From the NCBI GenBank assembly GCA_910577115.1, contig CAJTMC010000045.1, positions 1 to 28,920 of the forward strand: a DNA stretch of 28,920 nt, in the 5' to 3' direction. The notes beneath the pieces were generated by a model that worked only from the letters and a program-made list of their open reading frames with translations, was not told the origin of the DNA and did no database searches. The translations under genes and the position numbers were made by a program. Below, piece after piece: positions 15,204 to 22,910 of the stretch. Source of the DNA: an uncultured Lachnospiraceae bacterium (lineage in GTDB: Bacteria > Bacillota > Clostridia > Lachnospirales > Lachnospiraceae). The first letter of the stretch is position 1. Each line of letters opens with the position of its first letter.

Positions 15204-15821
15204 ATGTATTGTATATTAGTGACAGGTATTCCGGCAGCAGGTAAAAGCACTATGGCAGAGGTCCTATCAGAAAGGTTGAAACTTCCTGTTATTTCAAAGG
15301 ATACCGTAAAAGAATTGCTGTTTGACAATGTTGGTTTTCAGTCAAGAGCAGAAAAAGTAAAACTCGGAATTACCGGTATGGAGATTATGTATTATGTAGC
15401 AGGTCGGCTTATGAAAGCAGGACAACCTTTTATCTTGGAGAATAATTTTGAATATTCATCAGAACAAGGAATGAAAAGTCTTCTGGAAAAATATCAATAT
15501 TCCGCATTGACCATTACCTTAACAGGTGATTACAAAGTGATTTACCAGCGTTTTCTGAAACGGGAAAACAGCCCTGACAGGCACAGAGGGCATGTAGTGA
15601 ATGACTGTTATCCGGAAAAGAAAGAGAATAATCTGAAAACCATAAAAGCAAAAACTATTTCTTATGAAAATTTTGTTTGTGGAATAGAAAAGAGGGGATT
15701 TGATGCCTTTTGCGTTGATGGCAGACAAATCAAAGTTGACACAACAGATTTTTCAAAAATTAATATGGGAGAATTATTTTCACAGATTGCGGCATGGAAG
15801 GAGCAAATCCTGCATGATTGA
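15204..15821 (+). CDS. AAA/zeta-toxin-like P-loop kinase
   Basis: This 205-residue protein starts with a strand and Walker A loop GIPAAGKST (residues 8-16), followed by KDTVKELLFD near 32-41, which resembles the substrate-side region of AAA_33 kinases such as predicted nucleoside or sugar kinases. The strand LTITLTGDYKVIYQRFLKREN (mid-protein) precedes an Arg-rich lid (SPDRHRGH). Length fits the family. The phosphorylated substrate is unknown. GAAGGGAG stands about eight bases before the ATG, overlapping the end of the DeoR gene, and the PHP gene start overlaps the kinase stop, so the three formed an operon. The kinase is the only member that is clearly intact. Confidence 0.85.
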   Translation: MYCILVTGIPAAGKSTMAEVLSERLKLPVISKDTVKELLFDNVGFQSRAEKVKLGITGMEIMYYVAGRLMKAGQPFILENNFEYSSEQGMKSLLEKYQYSALTITLTGDYKVIYQRFLKRENSPDRHRGHVVNDCYPEKKENNLKTIKAKTISYENFVCGIEKRGFDAFCVDGRQIKVDTTDFSKINMGELFSQIAAWKEQILHD

Positions 15822-15960
15822 CGCGCATGTTCATCTGGAAAAAGGCGATTATTCGGTAGAATGGATAGAACAGTTTATTGCGTATGCTGTAAAAAGAAGT
15901 ATAGACGAGATTTTCTTTTTAGAACATACTCATATCTTCAAAGAATGCCATAATCTATAG
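15814..15960 (+). pseudogene. N-terminal fragment of a PHP (histidinol-phosphatase-like) gene
   Basis: A good start (AAGGAG at 15798-15803, ATG at 15814, overlapping the kinase stop) leads into MIDAHVHLEKGDYS, with the DAHVH metal-binding motif of PHP-domain phosphoesterases, and then EIFFLEHTHIFKE, the second conserved His cluster. After 48 codons it ends at TAG 15958-15960, where the family would need about 200 more residues. The bases after the break belong to a deaminase fragment in another frame, so this is a deletion junction and not a short real protein. Confidence 0.8.
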
Positions 15961-16361
15961 TCAGAAAAGCAAAGCAATAGCCGCTGTAATTGTCGATGAA
16001 AATGGTAAGATTATTTCAGAAGGAAGAAACAAAATTGGAGAACAGGAAATTTTAAATCCAAGAGTGGCACATACAGAAGTTGAAGCAGTTAGAAATCTTG
16101 ATGTAACAAAATATCCATATGTTAAGTTATATACATTATATACAGCACTTGAACCATGTCCAATGTGTTTAGGTACCCTTGTAATGGGTGGAAGATAAAC
16201 CTGAAAGGATGCTGGCTGACTTTTCTGTGTATAATTCCTGTGGTGTAGATGCGGCTAAAACATTAGTTAATTCAGGATTGTTTAATGATAATCTACCACA
16301 ACATTATGACATTGAATATATTTTTAATCGTATGAGCGAAATAATAGAAGAATCAAACTAA
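15961..16361 (+). pseudogene. Nucleoside deaminase remnants (two fragments)
   Basis: From about 15961 to 16198 one frame reads KAIAAVIVDENGKIISEGRN, then VAHTEVEAVRNLD and ALEPCPMCLGTLVMGG: the HxE and PCxxC zinc motifs of cytidine/deoxycytidylate-type deaminases. The N-terminal helix and start are missing. After GGR a stop occurs, and from about 16194 a second frame is open to TAA 16361 (contains MLADFSVYNSCGVDAAKTL and YIFNRMSEII). I infer that this second piece is the C-terminal region of the same gene, joined by an internal deletion and frameshift. The region expected just after PCxxC is absent. Not functional. Confidence 0.7.
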
Positions 16362-16363
16362 TA

Positions 16364-16531
16364 TGCGGATGGCTAATAAAATGGAAAGAACAGGGCATCC
16401 GAAAGATAGTTGTAAAGAACTTTATGATGTATTACTGGATTGATGAAGAGCAGCGGACGGTGTACATAACCGCAGTGGTATATGAAAAAAGAAACCAATT
16501 AAGAGAACTTGGTAAAATGCAACTGCAATAA
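16364..16531 (+). pseudogene. C-terminal fragment of a ParE/RelE-type toxin
   Basis: A frame open up to TAA 16529-16531 reads IRKIVVKNFMMYYWIDEE, then TVYITAVVYEKRNQLREL, the two C-terminal beta strands and tail of RelE/ParE-superfamily toxins. The N-terminal helices and any start codon are absent and no antitoxin gene precedes it. The fragment directly abuts the deaminase remnants, so the three fragments mark a run of deletions. Confidence 0.7.
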
Positions 16532-16583
16532 TATTTTATTTGTGCTATACTGTATCAAAACCAAAGAATGGAGGTTCAAAGCG

Positions 16584-16925
16584 ATGGCGGCAGAAAATAT
16601 CATTTGTTTCGGTATCTACATACTTGTTGCGCTGATTATGTTTGGTATTGGCATTTCCCAACAAAAAAGCAAAACGCCGGTCGGCTTTTATACAGGAGAA
16701 AAGCCGCCGACCGGACAGGAACTGTCAGACGTGACTTTGTGGAACAAAAAGCATGGTGCGATGTGGATTATATACGGCATTATTATTGCGGTTTCGGGCG
16801 CGGCGGGCACTTTAACCGGATTAAGCACTATGTGGAGCATGGTTTTGCTCATTGGAGGCGTGGCGGCGCCTGGTGTCTTGATGATTTGTTATCATCATCA
16901 TTTGGTCAGGTTGTATAAGCAGTAA
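16584..16925 (+). CDS. Small three-helix membrane protein of unknown function
   Basis: The 113-residue protein has hydrophobic helices at about residues 7-24, 60-80 and 84-103. Between the first and second lies a conserved-looking hydrophilic loop, GFYTGEKPPTGQELSD followed by WNKKHGAMW, a layout reminiscent of SdpI-like membrane proteins, though I cannot assign the family. GGAGG at 16570-16574 precedes ATG 16584 by nine bases. The methyltransferase gene begins 28 bases after its stop, so the two may be co-transcribed. Confidence 0.8.
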   Translation: MAAENIICFGIYILVALIMFGIGISQQKSKTPVGFYTGEKPPTGQELSDVTLWNKKHGAMWIIYGIIIAVSGAAGTLTGLSTMWSMVLLIGGVAAPGVLMICYHHHLVRLYKQ

Positions 16926-16953
16926 GCGGAAGGAAACGAGAGGACTTTAATCT

Positions 16954-17742
16954 ATGGAAAAAGACATCATCAAACAGTCGGTCAACGCAGACATTACCCA
17001 ATCGTTTTATAATCAAATGGCGACAGCGTATGACAAGCTGTTTTCGGATTGGCAGGCAGCGACGCACGAGCAGGCAGCGCTCCTTGACGCGATTTTTAGG
17101 GAAAACGGATATAACCGTCAGGCAAAAATCCTTGACTGTGCCTGCGGCATCGGAACGCAGGCAGTCGGTTTGGCGCTTTTGGGCTATGCGGTGACAGGCT
17201 CTGATATCAGCAGCGGAGAGCTTGCGGAAGCGAAAAGGCGGGCAGCGCAAAATCATGTCGCAATCCGTTTGGAGCAGGCGGATTTCCGCGCGTTGTCACA
17301 AACGTTTTCGGAACCGTTTGACCTCATTATCACAATGGACAATGCCCTGCCGCATATGCTTTCCCACAAGGCACTGGAGGCGGCGGTGAAAAGCATTGTA
17401 AACCAACTGGCACAGGGCGGCATGTTTGTCGCAAGCATCAGGGATTACGACAGTTTATTGGAAGAAAAGCCGACGTATTCCGCGCCCTATATCCACAAAA
17501 CGGACAAGGGGCAGCGCGTTTCGTTTCAAACGTGGGAATGGTTTGGTGACCAGTATCGGTTCATACAGTATATTATTGACGACGAGGGCACTGCGCAGGT
17601 CAGCCGGTTTGCATGTGAGTACAGGGCAGTCCGCAGAAAGGAACTGACGGATTTGCTTTTGGCAAACGGCTGCAGGGAAGTGCTTTGGAAGATGCCGGAC
17701 GAAACAGGATTTTACCAGCCGGTTGTGACGGCGAGGAAGTGA
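16954..17742 (+). CDS. Class I SAM-dependent methyltransferase
   Basis: This 262-residue protein shows motif I ILDCACGIGTQAVGLA (about residues 59-74), the acidic ribose-binding residue Asp84 in TGSDISSGEL, and a motif IV-like stretch DLIITMDNALPHML near 123-136. A beta-rich C-terminal half follows with FQTWEWFGDQYRF. The pattern is close to the Methyltransf_25 / glycine-sarcosine methyltransferase-like group, which methylates small molecules, but the acceptor is not predictable. A GAGAGGA element about nine bases upstream supports the ATG. A membrane protein gene follows 13 bases after the stop. Confidence 0.88.
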   Translation: MEKDIIKQSVNADITQSFYNQMATAYDKLFSDWQAATHEQAALLDAIFRENGYNRQAKILDCACGIGTQAVGLALLGYAVTGSDISSGELAEAKRRAAQNHVAIRLEQADFRALSQTFSEPFDLIITMDNALPHMLSHKALEAAVKSIVNQLAQGGMFVASIRDYDSLLEEKPTYSAPYIHKTDKGQRVSFQTWEWFGDQYRFIQYIIDDEGTAQVSRFACEYRAVRRKELTDLLLANGCREVLWKMPDETGFYQPVVTARK

Positions 17743-17755
17743 GGTGTAGGAACCG

Positions 17756-18235
17756 ATGACAGGCAGCTTCGGCTTTTCCTACATTGGACTGTTGTTTCTG
17801 CTCATGCTGTTTCTCCCAAACATACTTTGGACGAAAAACATGCCGCAGGGATACAGTGCAGAACGGGAAAACAAAATATTGCTGTTATTTGAGCGGACGG
17901 GAGAGGCACTGACAAGCTGTTGCGCACTCGTGTTCTCCGATTTTAACATCAGCCAATGGACGGCGTGGTCATGGTGGCTTGTGGCGGCTTTTGGATTCAT
18001 GGCATTGTATGAGCTGTGGTGGATACGTTATTTTCGCAGCAGGCGGGAGATGGCGGACTTTTACAGCAGCCTTCTTGGCATTCCCGTAGCAGGCGCAGCG
18101 CTGCCTGTAGCCGCATTTTTCCTTCTTGGCATTTACGGCAAAGTCATATGGATGCTGATTGCGACAGTCATTTTGGGGATTGGACATATCGGTATTCATT
18201 TGCAACACAAAAAATTAATAGATAATGCCGCATAA
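17756..18235 (+). CDS. Four-helix membrane protein of unknown function
   Basis: The 159-residue protein has four hydrophobic helices (about 9-25, 72-90, 108-128 and 130-150). A Trp-rich stretch around residue 68 (WTAWSWW) and WWIRYFRSRREM at the second helix boundary suggest an interfacial region. I do not recognise the family. No strong Shine-Dalgarno is visible, only AGGTG and GTAGGA. The gene sits 13 bases after the methyltransferase, which favours translation from the same transcript. Confidence 0.75.
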   Translation: MTGSFGFSYIGLLFLLMLFLPNILWTKNMPQGYSAERENKILLLFERTGEALTSCCALVFSDFNISQWTAWSWWLVAAFGFMALYELWWIRYFRSRREMADFYSSLLGIPVAGAALPVAAFFLLGIYGKVIWMLIATVILGIGHIGIHLQHKKLIDNAA

Positions 18236-18363
18236 CGTTTTATATGAAATGGCAAAGTGGGGATTTCGGTATATTCTGTAAAACGTATATCGTTTGTGCC
18301 GGACACAGAATGGAAACATGATATTACTATGCAACGGAAACTTCAATTTTGGAGGAAACACAC

Positions 18364-18756
18364 ATGAATCACCAGTGGGATAAATTGTATCAAATGGCAA
18401 AAGCTGTGCAAAACGACAGAAGGCTGTCAGAATATGTCGAGGCAGGCGGTGTTGCTGCGGCAGTGCAGTCAATGAGCGGAAAAATCTATACGGGCGTCTG
18501 TATTGATACCTGTTCCACATTAGGAATCTGCGCAGAGCGAAACGCCATTTTCAACATGATAACAAACGGAGAGCACGCGATTGCAAAAGTTCTTGCGATT
18601 ATGCCAAACGGAAAAACAGGCGCGCCTTGCGGCGCCTGCCGCGAACTCATGGTGCAGCTTATGCCTGACCGTTATAAACAGATTGAAATTATGCTTGACT
18701 ATGAATCGGAAAAAATTGTTACACTCGGAGAACTCACTCCCGAATGGTGGATATAG
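18364..18756 (+). CDS. Cytidine deaminase family protein (Cdd / blasticidin-S-deaminase-like)
   Basis: The 130-residue protein has the zinc deaminase motifs ICAERNAIFNM (Cys56 and catalytic Glu58) and PCGACREL (Cys89, Cys92), with the usual 30-residue gap between them. It would hydrolyse the exocyclic amine of cytidine, deoxycytidine or a related base. The length fits tetrameric Cdd or blasticidin-S deaminase; the latter family often has a similarly short N-terminus, so substrate is uncertain. GGAGG at 18351-18355 lies eight bases before the ATG. This is an intact member of the superfamily, unlike the broken deaminase at 15961-16361, which belongs to a different branch. Confidence 0.9.
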   Translation: MNHQWDKLYQMAKAVQNDRRLSEYVEAGGVAAAVQSMSGKIYTGVCIDTCSTLGICAERNAIFNMITNGEHAIAKVLAIMPNGKTGAPCGACRELMVQLMPDRYKQIEIMLDYESEKIVTLGELTPEWWI

Positions 18757-18781
18757 ACAGATTTGTTTCATGCATGAATCT

Positions 18782-19792
18782 TTATTCCGCCGCCTCCTCC
18801 AGCCATTCCTGAAAAATTTTGGAGCTGCTGCGGTTCATTCGGAAAGCCCGCTCGGTATTCTCCTCGTCCGGCGGCATGACCTCAACCAACACAACCACTT
18901 CCCCACGCGCCTGATTTATCGCAAACATTCCCTCTTTATCAAGCCGCCGCATCGCTTCCTCCATCGCAGCGTATCTTTTTTCATATTCAAGATCAAATTG
19001 CGCATCTTCCAGTTCCCAAATATTAGGTCTTTCCTGCAGCAGCCGTTCCACCCCGGCAAAAACCTCCTGTCGGTAGCAGCAGTAAGGAGAGTTTGCGTAA
19101 GACCACTTAACCGGTTCCCTGTCCTCGTCGCTGTCCCCGCTGCGCGCAAGCGCTTCATACGACCATGCGGAAATACAGGGCGTGCCCGCGCCGCCGTCGG
19201 ATACAAGCGTGATATAGTAATAATGCTCCTGATTTTTGTATAAATCTGTGAGAATGGATTTCACCGCCGTATACAATGCTTGTGTTATTTTTAACAAACT
19301 TTCCGTGTCTGTCTTGACATCAAGCACACATGCGTCCGGCGCTGTTTCCTTTAACAACACCTGCACACCGCGTTCCATAAGCGTATCGAGCGCCTCCATG
19401 TGAACCAGCTGTTTCCGCTCGGGCAGGGAAACCTTTCGCAGACCGGACATGCCCAAAAGCAGCGCACAGTCGGAAAAGTTGGTATATCCCATATACAATG
19501 TCCGCACTTTTTGGCATTCTGCAAGGAACGAAAAATCATTAATAATAAAGGTCGTTCCCGCATCGTTTGAAAAATTGAGCGTATGAAGCTTTGGCATTTT
19601 CCCGATACAGGAGAAATCGCCTTCCGCCTCCGTCACCATATCCGGAATTTCATCTGCCCAAAAACTGACAGGGTAAAAACGAATCAACTTCTTCACCTTC
19701 GTAAGGTCATACGGCGTCGACGGCAGCCGCCCCAAAGCGTCCGTAATCGCACCGAGCAGAAATGGCGACATGCCGATTTTTTGCTGTTCCAT
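18782..19792 (-). CDS. LRR-like / DUF4303 domain protein
   Basis: The 336-residue cytoplasmic protein has an N-terminal half with leucine-rich-repeat-like steps (LHTLNFSND near residue 70, VRTLYMGYTNFSD near 95, LRKVSLPE near 117). Its C-terminal half resembles DUF4303: YYYITLVSDGGAGTPCISAWSYEAL near residues 193-216 (seen as ITLVSDGGAGTP and SAWSYEAL) and WSYANSPYCCYRQEVF near 230-245. DUF4303 proteins are small bacterial proteins of unknown role, sometimes found near toxin-immunity loci, but no toxin gene is adjacent here. GGAGG precedes the ATG. The gene is convergent with the deaminase gene and has no visible operon partner. Confidence 0.8.
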   Translation of the reverse strand: MEQQKIGMSPFLLGAITDALGRLPSTPYDLTKVKKLIRFYPVSFWADEIPDMVTEAEGDFSCIGKMPKLHTLNFSNDAGTTFIINDFSFLAECQKVRTLYMGYTNFSDCALLLGMSGLRKVSLPERKQLVHMEALDTLMERGVQVLLKETAPDACVLDVKTDTESLLKITQALYTAVKSILTDLYKNQEHYYYITLVSDGGAGTPCISAWSYEALARSGDSDEDREPVKWSYANSPYCCYRQEVFAGVERLLQERPNIWELEDAQFDLEYEKRYAAMEEAMRRLDKEGMFAINQARGEVVVLVEVMPPDEENTERAFRMNRSSSKIFQEWLEEAAE

Positions 19793-19837
19793 AATGTTCC
19801 CTCCGTTCTTTATTGATTAAAATTACAGTTTTACTGT

Positions 19838-20032
19838 TCACAATATCTGACAGGACTTTTGCCGGAAATTTGTACTTCTGCGCCAATCGTCCATGACGGC
19901 TCTTTGCAGCGTCATTGTGTCTTTGCTATTGCTGATTACCACTGCAACGCGGGCGCTGATCCGATTGATTTTGCATTTGTATAAAATTGCCTGCAAGTCG
20001 CTGCCTCCATGTGAAGCAAATACTACAATGTA
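19838..20032 (-). pseudogene. purN-like N-terminal fragment
   Basis: On the minus strand a frame without a start codon reads VVFASHGGSDLQAIL and ISARVAVVISNSKDTMTLQRA, the phosphate loop and first two strands of phosphoribosylglycinamide formyltransferase (PurN). The next expected element, a KKY-x-IPA strand, is found as KYKFPAKVLS but in another frame, so there is at least one frameshift. It ends at TGA 19838-19840. The folate-binding and catalytic Asn-His-Asp half is missing. Confidence 0.75.
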
Positions 20033-20276
20033 ATACTACAGTGTACATTTCTGATGTTCTTTTAAATGCGTATTCTTGCTGTGTCAGTGTCATAATGTTA
20101 TTAAGATTGTAGCATAAAAAAACTCTTGCGAAAAGAAAACTTTAAATCATTATATCCGACAGAAATATTATGGCGTGATATATAAGTGAAAAGTGTGTCC
20201 TTTTTGAAATCGCTATGGAAACGAAGCGTACTTTGAAGAAAAACAGGAAACTTTCGGGAAGGAGGAATGAGGGGGA

Positions 20277-20377
20277 TTGCGTTTCACTGCACTTGACATT
20301 ACAATTTTAGAAAGTGCTAGGATATTTGTATTGACAAACGGATATACTTTGTATATACTAATTTTAAAAGTATATCC
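20277..20377 (+). promoter_or_regulatory. mazEF promoters and operator palindrome
   Basis: The main promoter is TTGACA (20331-20336), a 17-base spacer and TATACT (20354-20359), close to consensus. The dyad GGATATACTTT / AAAGTATATCC (20340-20350 and 20367-20377) overlaps the -10 box and is a good autorepression site for a MazE-MazF complex. Upstream at 20277-20305, TTGCGT-N17-TACAAT with its flanks resembles the promoter modules at 6863 and 7054 and is a third, more diverged copy. Confidence 0.75.
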
Positions 20378-20404
20378 ATCGTATATATGTGAAAGGAGAA
20401 TACA

Positions 20405-20710
20405 ATGGAACAAATGACAATACAAAAGGAGAATGGTTATACAGTACAAACAAACATAAGGAGGTGGGGAAACAGTCAGGGTATTAGATTATCCAAAGAA
20501 ATATTAGCACAGATGAATTTACAAGAGAATGATACTGTAGGAATAAATGTTTACAACGGAAAGATGACTGTTGAGAAAATCAACAAGCCGAAATATCTAA
20601 ATTTAACAGAAAGGCTGGAGGCATTCTACAAAAGACCAATTGAAGAAATTTATGTCGAAAGTACGCAAGAGGTTGATGCAGGTGATCCGAAGGGGAATGA
20701 GATTTGGTAA
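20405..20710 (+). CDS. mazE: MazE-type antitoxin (AbrB/SpoVT-like DNA-binding)
   Basis: The 101-residue protein has the swapped-hairpin AbrB-like N-terminal domain with IRRWGNSQGIRLSKEIL (about residues 19-35), the DNA-binding core of MazE antitoxins. An acidic, Pro-rich C-terminal tail (LEAFYKRPIEEIYVE) of the type that wraps around the toxin follows. AAAGGAG precedes the ATG. The gene overlaps the toxin gene by seven bases, and the palindrome in its promoter fits autoregulation by the complex. The N-terminal extension is longer than in Escherichia coli MazE but usual in Firmicutes with this architecture. Confidence 0.88.
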   Translation: MEQMTIQKENGYTVQTNIRRWGNSQGIRLSKEILAQMNLQENDTVGINVYNGKMTVEKINKPKYLNLTERLEAFYKRPIEEIYVESTQEVDAGDPKGNEIW

Positions 20711-21030
20711 CTTATAAACAAGGTGACATAATTGTTATGGATTTTAACCCTCAAAAGGGGCATGAACAAAGCGGAAGAAGACCAGCACTTGTCTTGAGCA
20801 ATAATATTTTGAATCATCATAGTTCATTGGCATTTGTTTGTCCAATAACGAACACCAATAAAAAACATCCATTTCATATAGAATTGGACGAACGAACCCA
20901 AACAACAGGCGTGATACTGTGTGATCAGGCAAAAATGTTAGACGTTGGTGCCGGAAACGCTCAGTTCAAAGAAGAATGCCCGGAAGACTTATGGAATGAA
21001 GCAAAGGAACTGATAATTAGTTTCATGTAG
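20704..21030 (+). CDS. mazF: MazF-type endoribonuclease toxin
   Basis: This 108-residue protein begins YKQGDIIVMDFNPQKGHEQSGRRPALVLS, seen here as GDIIVMDFNP and GHEQSGRRPALVLS, the typical MazF/PemK start. It continues with the FVCPITNT strand and the region GVILCDQAKMLDV, which carries the conserved Asp-Gln-x-Lys. Such toxins cleave mRNA at short sequences when released from the antitoxin. The start is TTG at 20704, eight bases after AAGGGG (20690-20695) and within the antitoxin stop region, so the pair is translationally coupled. All family landmarks are present, so the toxin is probably active. Confidence 0.92.
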   Translation: MVTYKQGDIIVMDFNPQKGHEQSGRRPALVLSNNILNHHSSLAFVCPITNTNKKHPFHIELDERTQTTGVILCDQAKMLDVGAGNAQFKEECPEDLWNEAKELIISFM

Positions 21031-21135
21031 GAAATAGAAAATAGTGAATTATATATAGTATACTTGGAATGACAACTTTCGGGTCGTCGGGATAATAATG
21101 AAGCATTTAAGAAAAACCGATTGTAAAAAAGATAA

Positions 21136-21165
21136 GGGAACGGCAGGCTGTACTCTGCCGTTCCC
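21136..21165 (-). terminator. Terminator of the ABC exporter operon
   Basis: Perfect 11-bp stem GGGAACGGCAG / CTGCCGTTCCC with an eight-base loop. On the minus strand it is followed by TTATCTTTTTT, a strong U-tract, 15 bases after the stop of the second ABC gene. Confidence 0.85.
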
Positions 21166-21179
21166 TCCGTATGAAACCA

Positions 21180-22910
21180 CTAAATTCCCCAATCCTGACT
21201 CATCTTTTGCAACTTTACCATATGCGGATAAATGCTTCCCGTATTCATCAGCTCGGCAGGCTTGCCTTGCTCCGCAACGGCGCCGTCAGAAAGCACGACA
21301 ACTTTATCCGCGCCGCTCACAGTACGCATACGGTGAGCGATAACAAGCACCGTCTTGTCTTTCATCAGCCTCGACAAAGCCGCCTGAATCAGCGTTTCGT
21401 TTTCCACATCAAGGCTCGCCGTTGCTTCGTCCAGCAAAATAATAGGAGCGTTTTTCAAAAACGCGCGGGCGATAGAAATCCGCTGCCGTTCCCCGCCGGA
21501 CAGCTCGCAGCCGTTTTCTCCAATCATGCTGTGATAACCGTTTGGAAGCTTCCTGGCAAACTCCTCGCAATTTGCCAGCTTTGCCGCCGCAATCACTTCC
21601 TCGTCGGTGGCGTCTTTCTTACCGATTCGAATATTTTCCATAATCGTATTATTAAATAACGTCACATCCTGAAACACAATCGAGTACAGGGAAAGCAGCG
21701 CCTCCGGTTCCAATTTCGCAATATCCATGCCGCCGACCGTAATGGTTCCCTTGTTGCAGTCCCAAAATCGCGCCGCAAGGCGTGAAACAGTCGTTTTGCC
21801 GCCGCCCGATGGACCGACCAAAGCCGTAACTTCCCCCTGTTTTGCAGTAAAAGATACATCCCGCAAAACGGTTTCTCCCGTATTGTAGGCAAATCCTACA
21901 TGGTCGAACACAATGTCATATCCCTGATTGGTCAGCATATCGCTGCCCGTTTGGACGGGGGAGTCAAGAATTTCATTCATGCGGTTGATGTTTGTCTTGG
22001 TGGAGATAACCGCCGCAAGGTTTTGCAGTGCGCCCTCAAGCGGTGCATACAGTCTGGAAGCGACAAGCAGGAACAGGAAAAACAGCGGAATATCAATTTC
22101 CCCGCGAATGAGCAGCGTAGAGCCTGTAAGTGCAACCGTAGCGATTCCAAACTTTAAAATCAGTGTCGAGGAAACAACAAATAACGCCGTTCCAAGCTCC
22201 GTAACAATATGCCGCCGTTCCGCGTCGTCTATCTTTTGACCGAGTCCCTCCAGATAACGTTCTTCCGCATTATTTGCCTTTAAGTCCTGCAAGCTTTCAA
22301 TGCATTCCTGCACGCCCTTTTCCAGCGCAACATTTGCAGCTACGGATTTTCTGTTAAAGTATTCCTGAATACGTGCCGAGAAAAGCGTGATTGCAAATGC
22401 AATCGGCAACACCCAGGTTGCCGCAAGCGCCATGCGCCAATCGTAAGTATAAAGCCCGATTCCAATCAACGTTGTTGAAATCAGAGAGCCCGCCAAAGCA
22501 GGTACAAAATGGGAAAATGCGTTTTCCAATGTCGCGCAGTCGCCCATAATGGAATTTGTCAAATCGGCAAGATCCTTTTTTCCGAAAAAGGACAGCGGGA
22601 TTTTGCGGAGCTGTTCGGCTAAGGAAATACGCCTTACGCCGCTTTCCACATAAGTTGCCAAATACGTTGCATTGTATTGAAACCGCGTAACGATAAAAAT
22701 CAGGGCAAGGCAGACCAATGCGCCGACTGCATAAAAAACAGCCCGATTTACGTCCACGCCGCCGTTCATTGTATCAATGACAAAGTAATACAAAAGTCCG
22801 ACCGGCAGCATAAAGGATATGTCCTGTGCAACACAGGCAAGGCATCCTTTGATTAAATCGACCGCCCCCTGTCTTGAGAGTGCAAACCGTCTTTCTAATT
22901 TACGAATCAT
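21180..22910 (-). CDS. ABC exporter-fold transporter subunit (IrtB/YbtQ-like)
   Basis: The 576-residue protein has six membrane helices in its first 300 residues and an ATPase domain with Walker A GPSGGGKTT (366-374), signature LSGGERQR (470-477) and Walker B plus D-loop LDEATASLD (493-501). It overlaps the preceding ABC gene by four bases, so the two almost certainly form a heterodimer. Pairs of this kind with TetR regulators include the siderophore importers IrtAB and YbtPQ and various drug exporters; the sister subunit's D-loop points to the former group. The substrate cannot be read from the sequence. Confidence 0.9.
   Translation of the reverse strand: MIRKLERRFALSRQGAVDLIKGCLACVAQDISFMLPVGLLYYFVIDTMNGGVDVNRAVFYAVGALVCLALIFIVTRFQYNATYLATYVESGVRRISLAEQLRKIPLSFFGKKDLADLTNSIMGDCATLENAFSHFVPALAGSLISTTLIGIGLYTYDWRMALAATWVLPIAFAITLFSARIQEYFNRKSVAANVALEKGVQECIESLQDLKANNAEERYLEGLGQKIDDAERRHIVTELGTALFVVSSTLILKFGIATVALTGSTLLIRGEIDIPLFFLFLLVASRLYAPLEGALQNLAAVISTKTNINRMNEILDSPVQTGSDMLTNQGYDIVFDHVGFAYNTGETVLRDVSFTAKQGEVTALVGPSGGGKTTVSRLAARFWDCNKGTITVGGMDIAKLEPEALLSLYSIVFQDVTLFNNTIMENIRIGKKDATDEEVIAAAKLANCEEFARKLPNGYHSMIGENGCELSGGERQRISIARAFLKNAPIILLDEATASLDVENETLIQAALSRLMKDKTVLVIAHRMRTVSGADKVVVLSDGAVAEQGKPAELMNTGSIYPHMVKLQKMSQDWGI

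Noticed and set aside
13385..16583. Insertion sequence or integrative element as cause of the decayed region
   Set aside because: No transposase or integrase fragment, terminal inverted repeats or target duplication could be found by reading both strands.
19860..19885. Apparent further copy of the AAATTTGT..GCGCC repeat
   Set aside because: The match is short and gapped and falls within the purN-like coding remnant, so it is probably chance.
20213..20449. 78-codon minus-strand frame over the mazEF promoter
   Set aside because: It overlaps the mazE start, promoter and palindrome on the opposite strand, has no ribosome binding site and no recognisable motif.
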